Assembly: GCA_964581355.1 (NCBI GenBank)
Contig: CAZOOA010000007.1
Coordinates: 1-64,000 of the forward strand
DNA: 64,000 nt
Origin: CAZOOA01 sp964581355
GTDB taxonomy: Bacteria; Bacillota; Dethiobacteria; DTU022; UBA8154
Direction: 5' to 3'
The position numbers and the translations under genes are program-made. The notes under the pieces were generated by a model, which worked only from the letters and a program-made list of their open reading frames with translations, was not told where the DNA came from and did not search any database. Positions 1 through 8,157 of the stretch are shown here, one piece after another. How positions within the stretch are numbered: position 1 is the stretch's first letter; each line of letters opens with the position of its first letter.

Positions 1-47
1 ACAAATAAAGTGCCGGGAGAAGAAAACTCTCCCGGCACTTTATTTGT
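1..47. terminator. Strong bidirectional terminator after spo0A
   Basis: A perfect 20-bp inverted repeat (arms 1-20 and 28-47) with a 7-nt loop starts at the window edge. The arms end in A-rich and T-rich tracts, so the hairpin can stop transcription from both sides. It lies 33 bp beyond the spo0A stop codon and closes the spoIVB-spo0A region. Confidence 0.9.
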
Positions 48-79
48 TTTCTAGGAAGCAAGCGTTTCATAGCACCTGA

Positions 80-880
80 TTATAAAGCTTTATAATCATA
101 CTTTTTGTTTTTCAGGCGAATGCGGTCCGCGACCAGGGCAATGAATTCTGAGTTGGTCGGTTTCCCTTTTTCTGTGTTTATGGTATAGCCAAAGAATTTT
201 TTGATGGTTTCGATATTATTCCTGGACCAGGCAACCTCGATGGCATGACGTATCGCCCGTTCAACCCGGCTGGGGGTTGTTTCATATTTTTCGGCAATCC
301 TGGGATAAAGCACTTTGGTGACGGAGCCCAACAGTTCTATTTCTTCAATTACCATGGAAATGGCGTCTCGTAAATAAAGATATCCCTTGATATGGGCAGG
401 GATACCGATTTCGTGAATGATCATTGTGATTTCTTCGATATAATTTTTCTTATCTTTTTTTACGGGCATGGTTTCAGCTACCATGGTGGGCATTTTCCGT
501 TCTACAGGTTGGTGATTCCCAAGCTGGCGTATCCTTTCTGCCAGCACATCCAAGTTAAAAGGTTTTAATATGTAATATGATGCCCCTAATTCAACAGCTT
601 TCTGCGTAATATTTTCGTGACCAAATGCTGTTAGCATTATAACGATTGGTTTGGGGTCCAGTTCCATTTTATTGATTTCTTCCAGGACACCAATTCCGTC
701 TAAATGTGGCATAACAATGTCAAGCAGGACAATATCAGGCTCCTCCTCCTTCACCATTTCCAGGACTTCTTTACCATTGTAGGCAATACCAACTACATCC
801 ATATCTTCTTCCTGAAACAGGTACTCCGACAATAATTCGTTAAAATCTCGATTATCGTCCGCAATAATAACTTTTAACAT
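80..880 (-). CDS. spo0A: Sporulation master regulator Spo0A
   Basis: This 266-residue response regulator binds 0A boxes when phosphorylated and commits the cell to sporulation. The receiver domain fills about residues 1-120, with the acidic pair D8/D9, the phospho-acceptor D54 in LLDIVMPHLDG and the conserved Lys in ILKPF. A linker of about 25 residues leads to the Spo0A-specific C-terminal helix-turn-helix domain (about 145-266), which contains the recognition-helix region SRVERAIRHAIEVAW. Length and architecture are normal for the family. It follows spoIVB in the usual order, with a 127-bp gap that carries its own sigma-H-like promoter and 0A boxes. A strong terminator follows. The identification is secure. 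Confidence 0.98.
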   Translation of the reverse strand: MLKVIIADDNRDFNELLSEYLFQEEDMDVVGIAYNGKEVLEMVKEEEPDIVLLDIVMPHLDGIGVLEEINKMELDPKPIVIMLTAFGHENITQKAVELGASYYILKPFNLDVLAERIRQLGNHQPVERKMPTMVAETMPVKKDKKNYIEEITMIIHEIGIPAHIKGYLYLRDAISMVIEEIELLGSVTKVLYPRIAEKYETTPSRVERAIRHAIEVAWSRNNIETIKKFFGYTINTEKGKPTNSEFIALVADRIRLKNKKYDYKAL

Positions 881-908
881 CTACAAGGCCCCCTTAAAAG
901 GATAATGT

Positions 909-952
909 TTTGTCAATATATAATTATTCGACACCTGGAAACTGATTCCTGC
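909..952 (-). promoter_or_regulatory. Sigma-H-like promoter with 0A boxes ahead of spo0A
   Basis: Read on the minus strand, GCAGGAATC (944-952) resembles the sigma-H -35 element. Eleven bases later GTCGAATAA (924-932) matches the sigma-H -10 consensus RNNGAATWW fully. TGTCGAA (927-933) overlapping the -10 is a canonical 0A box. A second near-consensus 0A box, TTTGTCAA, reads on the plus strand at 909-916. The arrangement resembles the Ps promoter of Bacillus subtilis spo0A, which is sigma-H dependent and autoregulated. This is a consensus match by eye. Confidence 0.65.
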
Positions 953-1007
953 TTTATACAAAAATATTATAAAATTCTTTTTTTACTAACAAAAGAATTT
1001 TGCAGGT

Positions 1008-2318
1008 TCAATACGTAGGAATTAACCCGACTTCTTTTGCCATCCACTCTGCAAAAATCCCGTATCCTCTACGGGGATCATTGACAAATACATGGGTTAC
1101 CGCTCCAACCAGTCGTCCATCTTGAATAATGGGACTCCCGCTCATACCCTGGACAATCCCCCCTGTAATATCCAGCAAATCTTCATCCACAACTCGGAGA
1201 ATAATGCCTTTATCTCCAGGTCGGTCCTGGTTGACAGTCCTTTCTATTTCGATACAATATCTTTCAATTTGGTTTCCATCTACAACGGTAAGCATTTCTG
1301 CAGCACCCGTCTCGACCTGAAAAGCCAAAGCCAGGGGTAAGGGACCAGAAAGCGGCGCTTTTTCTTTGATCTGCTTCAGTTCACCATATATGCCAAAAGT
1401 TGTATTTTTCTTGATTGTTCCCAAAATATCATTTCCTTCTCTGAAAATACCTGCTTTTTCCCCGGGTTGGCCTTTTTGGGCCATTTTAATATTAATAATA
1501 TCCGCGTTAACAATTAAACCATCATTAATTTCCACCTCTGCACGGGTATCCAGATCGGTAATTACATGCCCTAATGCTCCATACAATTGATTCTTCGAAT
1601 TATAAAAGGTTAATGTGCCTACACCTGCTGATGTATCACGAATGTACAACCCTGCCAGCATTTCCCCCGTCTCAGGGCAGCGAAAAGGTGAAACCTTGAA
1701 TGTAAAGGTTTCATCTCCCCGCTTAATTTCCAAGCTTACTGGTCCTTTGAGTGCCTCATATTTTAGCAAATTAGCAGCATGATCAATGTTTTTTATCTTT
1801 TTTTCATTTACTGACAATATGACGTCATTTAACAAGATGCCACTTTCCTGGGCTGGTGAAACAGGTCCCTGGCTGGTGTTTAAATAATAATAACCTACAA
1901 CTATGACACCTTCGGCGTGGAGTTTTATTCCTATGGAATGCCCCCCCACCATTAATTCCAATTCGGGCAAAACATTGACAGAAATCTGCCGGAGCGGAAT
2001 TAAGCCGTTAAACAAGCTTATCTCAAGGTCAACACTTCCTTTTTGCAGTCCTTCAAGGGTGAAATGTTCATTAGTACCCAGACGATTAAAACGAAGGGCT
2101 TCGACAGTGCTGCCGTTAATATTTAAAACCCCGTCTCGATCAGCTTTTATATATAGACTAAGAGGAAAACTGACATCATAGGATTGTTCCCGCCCTTTTA
2201 AAATCCGTATATTATCCTCAAGTTTCGATTGTACTTCCAGGGGCAAAAAGAACAAAAAAAGTAAGAAAAATAAGGTAACAGCAGGCGCTAAAGGGCGCAT
2301 TATCTTAAAATATCGCAT
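1008..2318 (-). CDS. spoIVB: SpoIVB signalling serine peptidase
   Basis: SpoIVB is secreted from the forespore and cleaves SpoIVFA, which triggers pro-sigma-K processing in the mother cell. The N-terminus carries a hydrophobic export/anchor segment. A PDZ domain follows in the middle (around GILLNDVILSVNEKKI), then the SpoIVB peptidase domain (S55 family) with the catalytic His in ALGHVITD and the nucleophile Ser in GMSGSPI. The start was set at the ATG at 2318 because GGAGG lies 5 bp before it; an upstream in-frame start would add eight residues. The gene precedes spo0A in the conserved order. A sigma-G-like promoter lies 60 bp upstream. Confidence 0.96.
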   Translation of the reverse strand: MRYFKIMRPLAPAVTLFFLLFLFFLPLEVQSKLEDNIRILKGREQSYDVSFPLSLYIKADRDGVLNINGSTVEALRFNRLGTNEHFTLEGLQKGSVDLEISLFNGLIPLRQISVNVLPELELMVGGHSIGIKLHAEGVIVVGYYYLNTSQGPVSPAQESGILLNDVILSVNEKKIKNIDHAANLLKYEALKGPVSLEIKRGDETFTFKVSPFRCPETGEMLAGLYIRDTSAGVGTLTFYNSKNQLYGALGHVITDLDTRAEVEINDGLIVNADIINIKMAQKGQPGEKAGIFREGNDILGTIKKNTTFGIYGELKQIKEKAPLSGPLPLALAFQVETGAAEMLTVVDGNQIERYCIEIERTVNQDRPGDKGIILRVVDEDLLDITGGIVQGMSGSPIIQDGRLVGAVTHVFVNDPRRGYGIFAEWMAKEVGLIPTY

Positions 2319-2378
2319 TTTAACCTCCAATGCTTTTCGCACAATGTTTTCGCAGTTCTATTTAACATGAAACAATTT

Positions 2379-2407
2379 TAAATTGCCTCCCAGCATTATT
2401 TTTATGC
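2379..2407 (-). promoter_or_regulatory. Candidate forespore (sigma-G/F) promoter of spoIVB
   Basis: Minus-strand GCATA (2403-2407) is followed after 17 bp by CAATTTA (2379-2385), one mismatch from the sigma-G -10 consensus CATnnTA. spoIVB is a known sigma-F/sigma-G target in Bacillus, which supports the reading. Evidence is by consensus only. Confidence 0.45.
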
Positions 2408-2452
2408 CCCGGCAGTTTACATAATCGTTGAGTTTTATCTGGTATTAATAGA

Positions 2453-2484
2453 AATAACCCTCCTATTCTGACAGGAGGGTTATT
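2453..2484 (-). terminator. Terminator after the amidohydrolase gene
   Basis: A perfect 12-bp inverted repeat (2453-2464 and 2473-2484) with an 8-nt loop lies 84 bp beyond the amidohydrolase stop. A T-rich stretch follows on the minus strand. It separates the amidohydrolase/acyl-CoA dehydrogenase pair from spoIVB. Confidence 0.8.
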
Positions 2485-2567
2485 GAGATTGTTATTTGCG
2501 CAGAACTATAACAGAAGCAAGATTGTTGGGACAGTTCTGGCGAGGTTTAGCGGAAAAATTGCTTGGA

Positions 2568-3431
2568 TTACTCTTGTTTCTTGGTAATTTTTAATAATTT
2601 CGCCGCATTTAAGCCCAAGATATTTATTTTGCTTTGATCTGATAAAGGCAATTCATTAATAGAATCAATATTTTGTCTTATTGAAGGAACTGCAGGCCAG
2701 TCAGTTCCGAAGATTGTTTTCTTCGATAACTTATCAAGATCTGGAAGGTATTTTAATAAATTTTTGGGAGGCAGTCCGGCAATTTCCAGATATACGTTTT
2801 GATGCAGCTGGGCTAAAAATGCTGCCTGCTTATACCAGAGCCCCCGACCGCTGTGGACCAGTAATATCTTCAGATCGGGGAAATCAACCGCGACATCATC
2901 CCAGTATATCGGATCCGCATACCTGATTTTTGTTCCAGGGAAGATAGAACTGCCTGTGTGAGACATCACCACAATATCTCGCTCCTGCGCTAGATGGTAT
3001 AAAGGGTACAGGCGGCGATCGTGGGGATAAAAGTGCTGGTACGAGGGAAGCAGTTTTAAGCCCTGCATTCCCAGTTCATCCAGACAGTAAAGCAGTTCCT
3101 CATCGGGCCGGGTTACCATATAAGGGTTAATGTTGGCAAAAGGTATCAGCCTTGGATGATCCCGGCAAAAATCAGCCACATATTCGTTAGTCGTTATCCC
3201 TGTGGTGATCGGGGAAAGCTCCGCCAGGCAGACTCCATAATCCACCCCATTGTTTTTCAGCAGCGTTGAAAGTGCACCAGGATCAATTTCCCCCTGCGAG
3301 TTGATCGTTTGGTCCAGGCCGCTGCCTTTGTCCATAAAGCTTTCAATCCACTCCCAGACAAAAGGCTTGGTCATTTCTTTACTACCCACATGCAGGTGAA
3401 AATCAATCACTATCTCCTCATAGTTTACCAT
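2568..3431 (-). CDS. Amidohydrolase-2 family metal-dependent hydrolase
   Basis: This is a TIM-barrel hydrolase or decarboxylase of the amidohydrolase-2 (ACMSD-like) family. Visible family marks are the N-terminal metal-binding DFHLHVG, an internal His in MSHTGS, LLVHSGRG, and a C-terminal catalytic Asp in FGTDWP. The length of about 287 residues is typical. The substrate cannot be read from the sequence. It follows an acyl-CoA dehydrogenase after 23 bp and ends at a terminator, so the two probably form a small operon. The ATG at 3431 was preferred; a GTG nine bases upstream is also possible. This pair interrupts the usual recN-spoIVB neighbourhood. Confidence 0.85.
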   Translation of the reverse strand: MVNYEEIVIDFHLHVGSKEMTKPFVWEWIESFMDKGSGLDQTINSQGEIDPGALSTLLKNNGVDYGVCLAELSPITTGITTNEYVADFCRDHPRLIPFANINPYMVTRPDEELLYCLDELGMQGLKLLPSYQHFYPHDRRLYPLYHLAQERDIVVMSHTGSSIFPGTKIRYADPIYWDDVAVDFPDLKILLVHSGRGLWYKQAAFLAQLHQNVYLEIAGLPPKNLLKYLPDLDKLSKKTIFGTDWPAVPSIRQNIDSINELPLSDQSKINILGLNAAKLLKITKKQE

Positions 3432-3454
3432 CTTGATCACGTCCTTTAAAGACG

Positions 3455-4600
3455 TTAAATACGTCCTTTCAGTACTTCATTGGCCAGGACCAGGCGCTGT
3501 ATTTCACTGGTTCCTTCATAGATTTGCATGATTTTGGCATCTCTCATGTATTTTTCCATGGGATATTCTTTCATGTAACCATAACCACCCATAACCTGAA
3601 GTGCATCTGTAGTAACTTCCATGGCAATATCGCCGGCATATGCTTTTGACATGGCTGACTGGGCAGAGAAGCGTTTTTCTTTTTTATCAACCATAAAGGC
3701 AGCACGGAGTACCAGCAGTCGGGCTGCTTCAATTTTCATGGCCATATCTGCCAGCTTAAACTGGATTGCCTGGAAAGAACTGATCGGTTTCCCAAACTGT
3801 TCTCTTTCCCTGGCGTATTTTACAGCATTTTCATAAGCTGCCCGGGCAACACCAAGAGCCATTGCGCCAACCATGGGGCGCGAGATATCCAGGGTGGTCA
3901 TGGCAATACGAAAGCCTCCACCTTCCTGGCCCAGCACATTTTCTTCGGGCACAAAGACATCCTCAAACAGGACTTCCGAGGTATTGGAGGCCCTGATGCC
4001 CATCTTGTTTTCTTTTTTTCCAGGTTCCAGCCCGGGATAATTCCTTTCCAGGATAAAAGCTGTTAAAGCCCTGGCTCCTTTGGCACGGTCAATAGTAGCA
4101 AACACCGTATACGTATCGGCAATAGCACCGTTGGTGATAAAACATTTTCTACCATTTAGAATATAACCGTTATCCACTTTTTTGGCATAAGTTGCAATGG
4201 AGGCAGCATCCGAGCCGGCACCGGGTTCTGTTAAACAGAAGGCGGCAAACTTGCCCTCAGATAATGGAGTCAGATATTTTTTCTTTTGTTCATGGCTACC
4301 GCCTACCAGGATAGGGTAAGCAGCCAGGGAATTGGCGGCAGCGCTAGTTGTGATTCCGGCACACCCCCTGGCCAGCTCCTCAACAACCAGGCAGGAAGTC
4401 ACACAGTCCATACCACCGCCACCATATTCTTCAGGTATGGTCATTGTGCTGTAACCCTGGAGAACCATTTCTCTGAGCAAGTCAATAGGTGTTTCATTTT
4501 CTTCATCGTACTTGGCTGCAACGGGAGCAATGGCCTTTTCTGCATACTCTCTGGCAGCTTTCTGCATGTCAACCTGTTCTGCTGTAAAATCAAAATTCAT
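3455..4600 (-). CDS. Acyl-CoA dehydrogenase
   Basis: This FAD enzyme oxidises an acyl-CoA to the 2-enoyl-CoA and passes electrons to an electron-transfer flavoprotein. The 381-residue length is the family norm. The helical N-terminal domain is followed by the FAD/substrate motif CLTEPGAGSDA near residue 125. The C-terminal helical domain contains the family signature MGGYGYMKEYPMEKYMRDAK and the catalytic-base region YEGTSEIQR. The substrate is probably a short-chain acyl-CoA, by similarity to clostridial butyryl-CoA dehydrogenases, but this is inference. No etfAB genes are nearby. It is cotranscribed with the downstream amidohydrolase. Confidence 0.93.
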   Translation of the reverse strand: MNFDFTAEQVDMQKAAREYAEKAIAPVAAKYDEENETPIDLLREMVLQGYSTMTIPEEYGGGGMDCVTSCLVVEELARGCAGITTSAAANSLAAYPILVGGSHEQKKKYLTPLSEGKFAAFCLTEPGAGSDAASIATYAKKVDNGYILNGRKCFITNGAIADTYTVFATIDRAKGARALTAFILERNYPGLEPGKKENKMGIRASNTSEVLFEDVFVPEENVLGQEGGGFRIAMTTLDISRPMVGAMALGVARAAYENAVKYAREREQFGKPISSFQAIQFKLADMAMKIEAARLLVLRAAFMVDKKEKRFSAQSAMSKAYAGDIAMEVTTDALQVMGGYGYMKEYPMEKYMRDAKIMQIYEGTSEIQRLVLANEVLKGRI

Positions 4601-4709
4601 TGTTGGGCTTACTTTTACTGACCAGTAAAAGCAAGTCGCACCTCCTTTAAAATGTAATTATCTTGTTAACTTACCCACCTTAAACAGGTGGAGTTTTAAC
4701 CTGCTTCAA

Positions 4710-6401
4710 TCATGCATCCTGCCTTCTTTCCAAGAGCTTTTTGGCGTGGCGCCTGGTTATTTCACTGTCATCCTGCCCGTCCAACATCCGGGCAATTTCC
4801 TGGATACGCCTCTCGCTTTCCAGGTATTGTAACCGGGTTAACGTCCGCTCGTGATCTGGATCAACTTCTTTAAAAATATAGTACTGGTGATGTGCTGAAC
4901 TGGCAATATGTGGGCTGTGAGTAACACAGATAACCTGGTGAAAGGCGCTTAACTGGGCCAGTTTTTCGGCAACCATCTGGATGGTTTTTCCCCCGATCCC
5001 ACTGTCAATTTCATCAAAAATCAATGTAGGAATTTGATCCTGTTCTGCCAGGATGCTTTTTAGCGCTAGCATCACCCGGGCCATCTCTCCTGCTGAAATA
5101 ATCCTGGCTAACGGTTTGGGAGTTTCCCCCTGGTTGGCCGAGAATAAAAACTCTATTTCATCTTTGCCTGTTCTGTCTGGAGTATTTTTTACCTCCAGGG
5201 ATACCGTAAAAATCCCGTTGATAATTCCCAGGTCTGTTAATTCTTCCTTGACCAGCGTTTCAATGCGCATGGCCACAACCAATCTTTTTTCATGCAAAAC
5301 CTGGGCACATTGCTCCATCTGCTCTTCTAAAGAGCTGAGTTCTTGTTCCAGGGCATTAATCCTGGCTTCACTGTTTTCCAGCGTATCAATTTCGGCTTGA
5401 CATTGATTTTGAAAAGACAGGATTTCCTCGACTGTTTGGCCATATTTACGTTTTAGCTGGCGGTACGTTTCCAGTCGGTCTTCTGTCTGTTGACGTTCTT
5501 CCGGGGAAAAATGTAACCGGTCCTGGTAGCTGAAAAAATCATGGCTAAGTTCAGCCAGTCCTGTAGAAGCTTCTTCTAAAATAGTAATATAATGTTCAAA
5601 TTCCGGATCTACCTGAACCAGGGATAGCAGTTCATTTTTTATCTCATTGATGCGATCGACTACAGGCATAGAGCCTGTATCCCCGCTATAGAGCTCATGA
5701 TAAGCCCGGGTAACAGCTGCGAACAGCTTCTCCTGGTTATTGAGTAAGTTCAGTTGTTTCTTCAACTGCTCTTCTTCTTCCGGGTTAATATCTGCAGCGG
5801 CAATTTCATCTCTTTGGTATTTAAGCAGTTCAAGCTTCCTGTTTCTCTCCTGGGGATTTTCCCCGATAGCATTTATTTTTTGTTTAATATCCTGCCTTTG
5901 CTCAAATAGCTGCTGCCACTTTTTTCTTTCGAAAAGAACCTCTTCTCCGCCGAATTCATCCAGTAAAAAAAGATGCTGTTCCGGCCTTAACAGCGACTGG
6001 TGACTGTGCTGCCCGTGCAGGTCAACCAGGAACCGGCCGACCTCTTTTAAAATAGCCAGTGGGACCATACGGGCATTGATCCGGCATACATTTCTCCCGC
6101 TCAGGGAAATTTCCCGGGAGACAATGATCGTTTCAGCAGGTTCGACTCCTGCTTCGTGAAGCTTTTCATAGAGTGCAGTTTGACTGCCCGGCACAGAAAA
6201 AGCAGCTTCTATGATTGCTTTATCGCATCCGGAGCGAATCTGTTCACTGGAAGCCCTTTCGCCTAAAAGCAAGCTAATGGCGCCGACAACAATTGATTTG
6301 CCCGCGCCTGTCTCCCCGGTTAACACATTAAAACCAGGATATAGATCAAAGGAAAGTTCTTCGATTAAGGCAAAGTTTTGCATCGAAAGATATGTAATCA
6401 A
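4710..6401 (-). CDS. recN: DNA repair protein RecN
   Basis: RecN is an SMC-like ATPase that acts early in double-strand break repair. The N-terminal Walker A, GETGAGKS, lies near residue 31. A long coiled-coil middle (about 160-360) carries many Glu/Gln/Leu repeats. The C-terminal half has the ABC signature region ISAGEMARVMLALK, Walker B TLIFDEIDSGIG and an H-loop in CVTHSPH. The 563-residue length is standard. The start is TTG at 6401, supported by GGAGG 8 bp upstream. nadK follows directly upstream; the argR/ahrC gene that often lies between tlyA and recN in Firmicutes is absent here. Confidence 0.97.
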   Translation of the reverse strand: MITYLSMQNFALIEELSFDLYPGFNVLTGETGAGKSIVVGAISLLLGERASSEQIRSGCDKAIIEAAFSVPGSQTALYEKLHEAGVEPAETIIVSREISLSGRNVCRINARMVPLAILKEVGRFLVDLHGQHSHQSLLRPEQHLFLLDEFGGEEVLFERKKWQQLFEQRQDIKQKINAIGENPQERNRKLELLKYQRDEIAAADINPEEEEQLKKQLNLLNNQEKLFAAVTRAYHELYSGDTGSMPVVDRINEIKNELLSLVQVDPEFEHYITILEEASTGLAELSHDFFSYQDRLHFSPEERQQTEDRLETYRQLKRKYGQTVEEILSFQNQCQAEIDTLENSEARINALEQELSSLEEQMEQCAQVLHEKRLVVAMRIETLVKEELTDLGIINGIFTVSLEVKNTPDRTGKDEIEFLFSANQGETPKPLARIISAGEMARVMLALKSILAEQDQIPTLIFDEIDSGIGGKTIQMVAEKLAQLSAFHQVICVTHSPHIASSAHHQYYIFKEVDPDHERTLTRLQYLESERRIQEIARMLDGQDDSEITRRHAKKLLERRQDA

Positions 6402-6446
6402 GCAGTATACCTCCGTGATGCCTGTGCAAGCAAAAAAACTAGCTCT

Positions 6447-7310
6447 TTATGCATCCATTAGTTTATCATGCAACAGTTTATAGAAATTGTTGCCAGGAAA
6501 ATTAATCACCCGGGTGATACAATCAGCCATCTTCACCTGGATGCAATCCTTATAATTTAGAGCAAACCCTTCCTGGCCGTCAAATGTCAAAAAGATTTCC
6601 CCATGCTTGGTGGCAACGTTGATTGTTACCATATCCTCCATGTTAACGACAACGGATCTCTGGTATAAGAGATGAGGACAGATCGGAGTTATAACAAGCG
6701 CTTTCAAGGCAGGATTTAAAACCGGCCCCCCGGCGGATAATGAGTACCCTGTTGAGCCTGTCGGACTGGCAATAATCATCCCGTCACCCGGGTAACTTTC
6801 TAGAAAATCTTCATTCACATAGGTATCCAGCTTGATGATCCGTGAAAAAGGCCCCCGGGATATAATAACATCGTTTAGTGAAATAAAAGACTTATAAAGC
6901 TCCCCGTTTCGGATTACTTCTGTATTTAACATCATGCGCTCTCCCAGCACATAATTCCCTTCAACTAACTTTTGCAGCGATTGTTCCAGTTCATGAACTT
7001 CTATTTCGGCCAAAAATCCCTTATGCCCCAGGTTAATGCCTAGAATAGGCAATTCCATATAAGCAAGTTCCCGGGAAACCCGTAGAAAAGTGCCATCTCC
7101 CCCAACAACTATAGCCAGATCGACCAACTGGTCCCACTGTTTAAGATCATTTATGGGAGATGGCAGATGAAGAAGAAGATCTTTTTCTGGAACAATGTAA
7201 ACAGGAATATCATGTTTGTTAAAAAAATCCTGGATTATTGTTATAACCTCCCTGGCATTATCTTTTTGCCAGTTAGGGATAACCCCAATACCTTTAAACA
7301 AGTTTATCAC
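6447..7310 (-). CDS. nadK: NAD kinase
   Basis: The enzyme phosphorylates NAD to NADP, the only route to NADP. The diagnostic GGDGT motif appears in VVGGDGTFLRV near residue 70. The NAD-binding segment DGMIIASPTGSTGYSLSAGG lies near 175. Its 287 residues match the family. The start is GTG at 7310 (a TTG a few codons later has similar spacing to a weak Shine-Dalgarno). It lies between tlyA and recN in the conserved order, separated from tlyA by 7 bp. Confidence 0.97.
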   Translation of the reverse strand: MINLFKGIGVIPNWQKDNAREVITIIQDFFNKHDIPVYIVPEKDLLLHLPSPINDLKQWDQLVDLAIVVGGDGTFLRVSRELAYMELPILGINLGHKGFLAEIEVHELEQSLQKLVEGNYVLGERMMLNTEVIRNGELYKSFISLNDVIISRGPFSRIIKLDTYVNEDFLESYPGDGMIIASPTGSTGYSLSAGGPVLNPALKALVITPICPHLLYQRSVVVNMEDMVTINVATKHGEIFLTFDGQEGFALNYKDCIQVKMADCITRVINFPGNNFYKLLHDKLMDA

Positions 7311-7317
7311 CTATATT

Positions 7318-8157
7318 TTAATTGTTTTGGAAAAACTCGTGAGATTGCCGGACAACCTTTTTCACCGTTTCATTCAAACCACTATATTCCTGTTGCAAAA
7401 AAGTTTCTTTTCCTTTTATCTCATAACCCAGGTACAGTAAATACTCGATATTTCCCTGGGGGCCCTGGATGGGGGAATATGTAAGCCCCTGTAAAAAGAA
7501 ATTATGCTGATAGGCAGTATCCAAAATGTTGAACAAGACTTCTTCATGGACAGGTGCTTTTTTTATGACCCCCTTTTTCCCTACCTGTTCCTTTTTCGCC
7601 TCAAACTGGGGCTTTATTAAACAAAGAAGTTGTTCAACCGGAAAGCCAGCAATAACTGGCAAAAGTAACTTAACAGAGATAAAGGAAGCATCAACCAGGG
7701 AAATGTCCGGTTTAATGTCCAAGTGTTCCGGTTTTAAGTCTCTGGCATTAAACCGTTCCAAATTAACCACCCGGGGGTGATTTCTCAGCTCCCAAGCCAG
7801 CTGCCCGTATCCAACGTCAAGGGCATAAACCAGTTCTGCCCCATGCTTTAAAGCACAATCTGTAAATCCACCTGTTGATGCCCCGATATCAAGGACAACT
7901 TTCCCTTTAAAAACAAGATTAAAAGCATTGATCGCTTTTTCCAGCTTCAGTCCTCCACGGCTGACATAGGGATTTGAAGTTTTTTTTAATTGAATATCTG
8001 AACTGGTTGAAACAAAAAAACCGGGCTTATCTTTTTTAACTCCGTTAACATAAACATTGCCTGCCATTATCTCCGACCGGGCTCTATTTCTACTTTCAAC
8101 AAGATTTTTTTCTAAAAGCAGTGTGTCCAACCGGTCCTTCTTTTTCTGCTTCTCCAT
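7318..8157 (-). CDS. tlyA: TlyA family rRNA methyltransferase/hemolysin-like protein
   Basis: This is an S4 RNA-binding domain (about residues 5-65, RLDTLLLEKNLVESRNRARS) fused to an FtsJ-like SAM methyltransferase domain with motif I VLDIGASTGGFTD near residue 88. Family members 2'-O-methylate ribosomal RNA; the hemolysin label is historical. The 279-residue length is usual. The ATG starts immediately after the dxs stop codon with no gap, so translation is probably coupled to dxs. Confidence 0.94.
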   Translation of the reverse strand: MEKQKKKDRLDTLLLEKNLVESRNRARSEIMAGNVYVNGVKKDKPGFFVSTSSDIQLKKTSNPYVSRGGLKLEKAINAFNLVFKGKVVLDIGASTGGFTDCALKHGAELVYALDVGYGQLAWELRNHPRVVNLERFNARDLKPEHLDIKPDISLVDASFISVKLLLPVIAGFPVEQLLCLIKPQFEAKKEQVGKKGVIKKAPVHEEVLFNILDTAYQHNFFLQGLTYSPIQGPQGNIEYLLYLGYEIKGKETFLQQEYSGLNETVKKVVRQSHEFFQNN

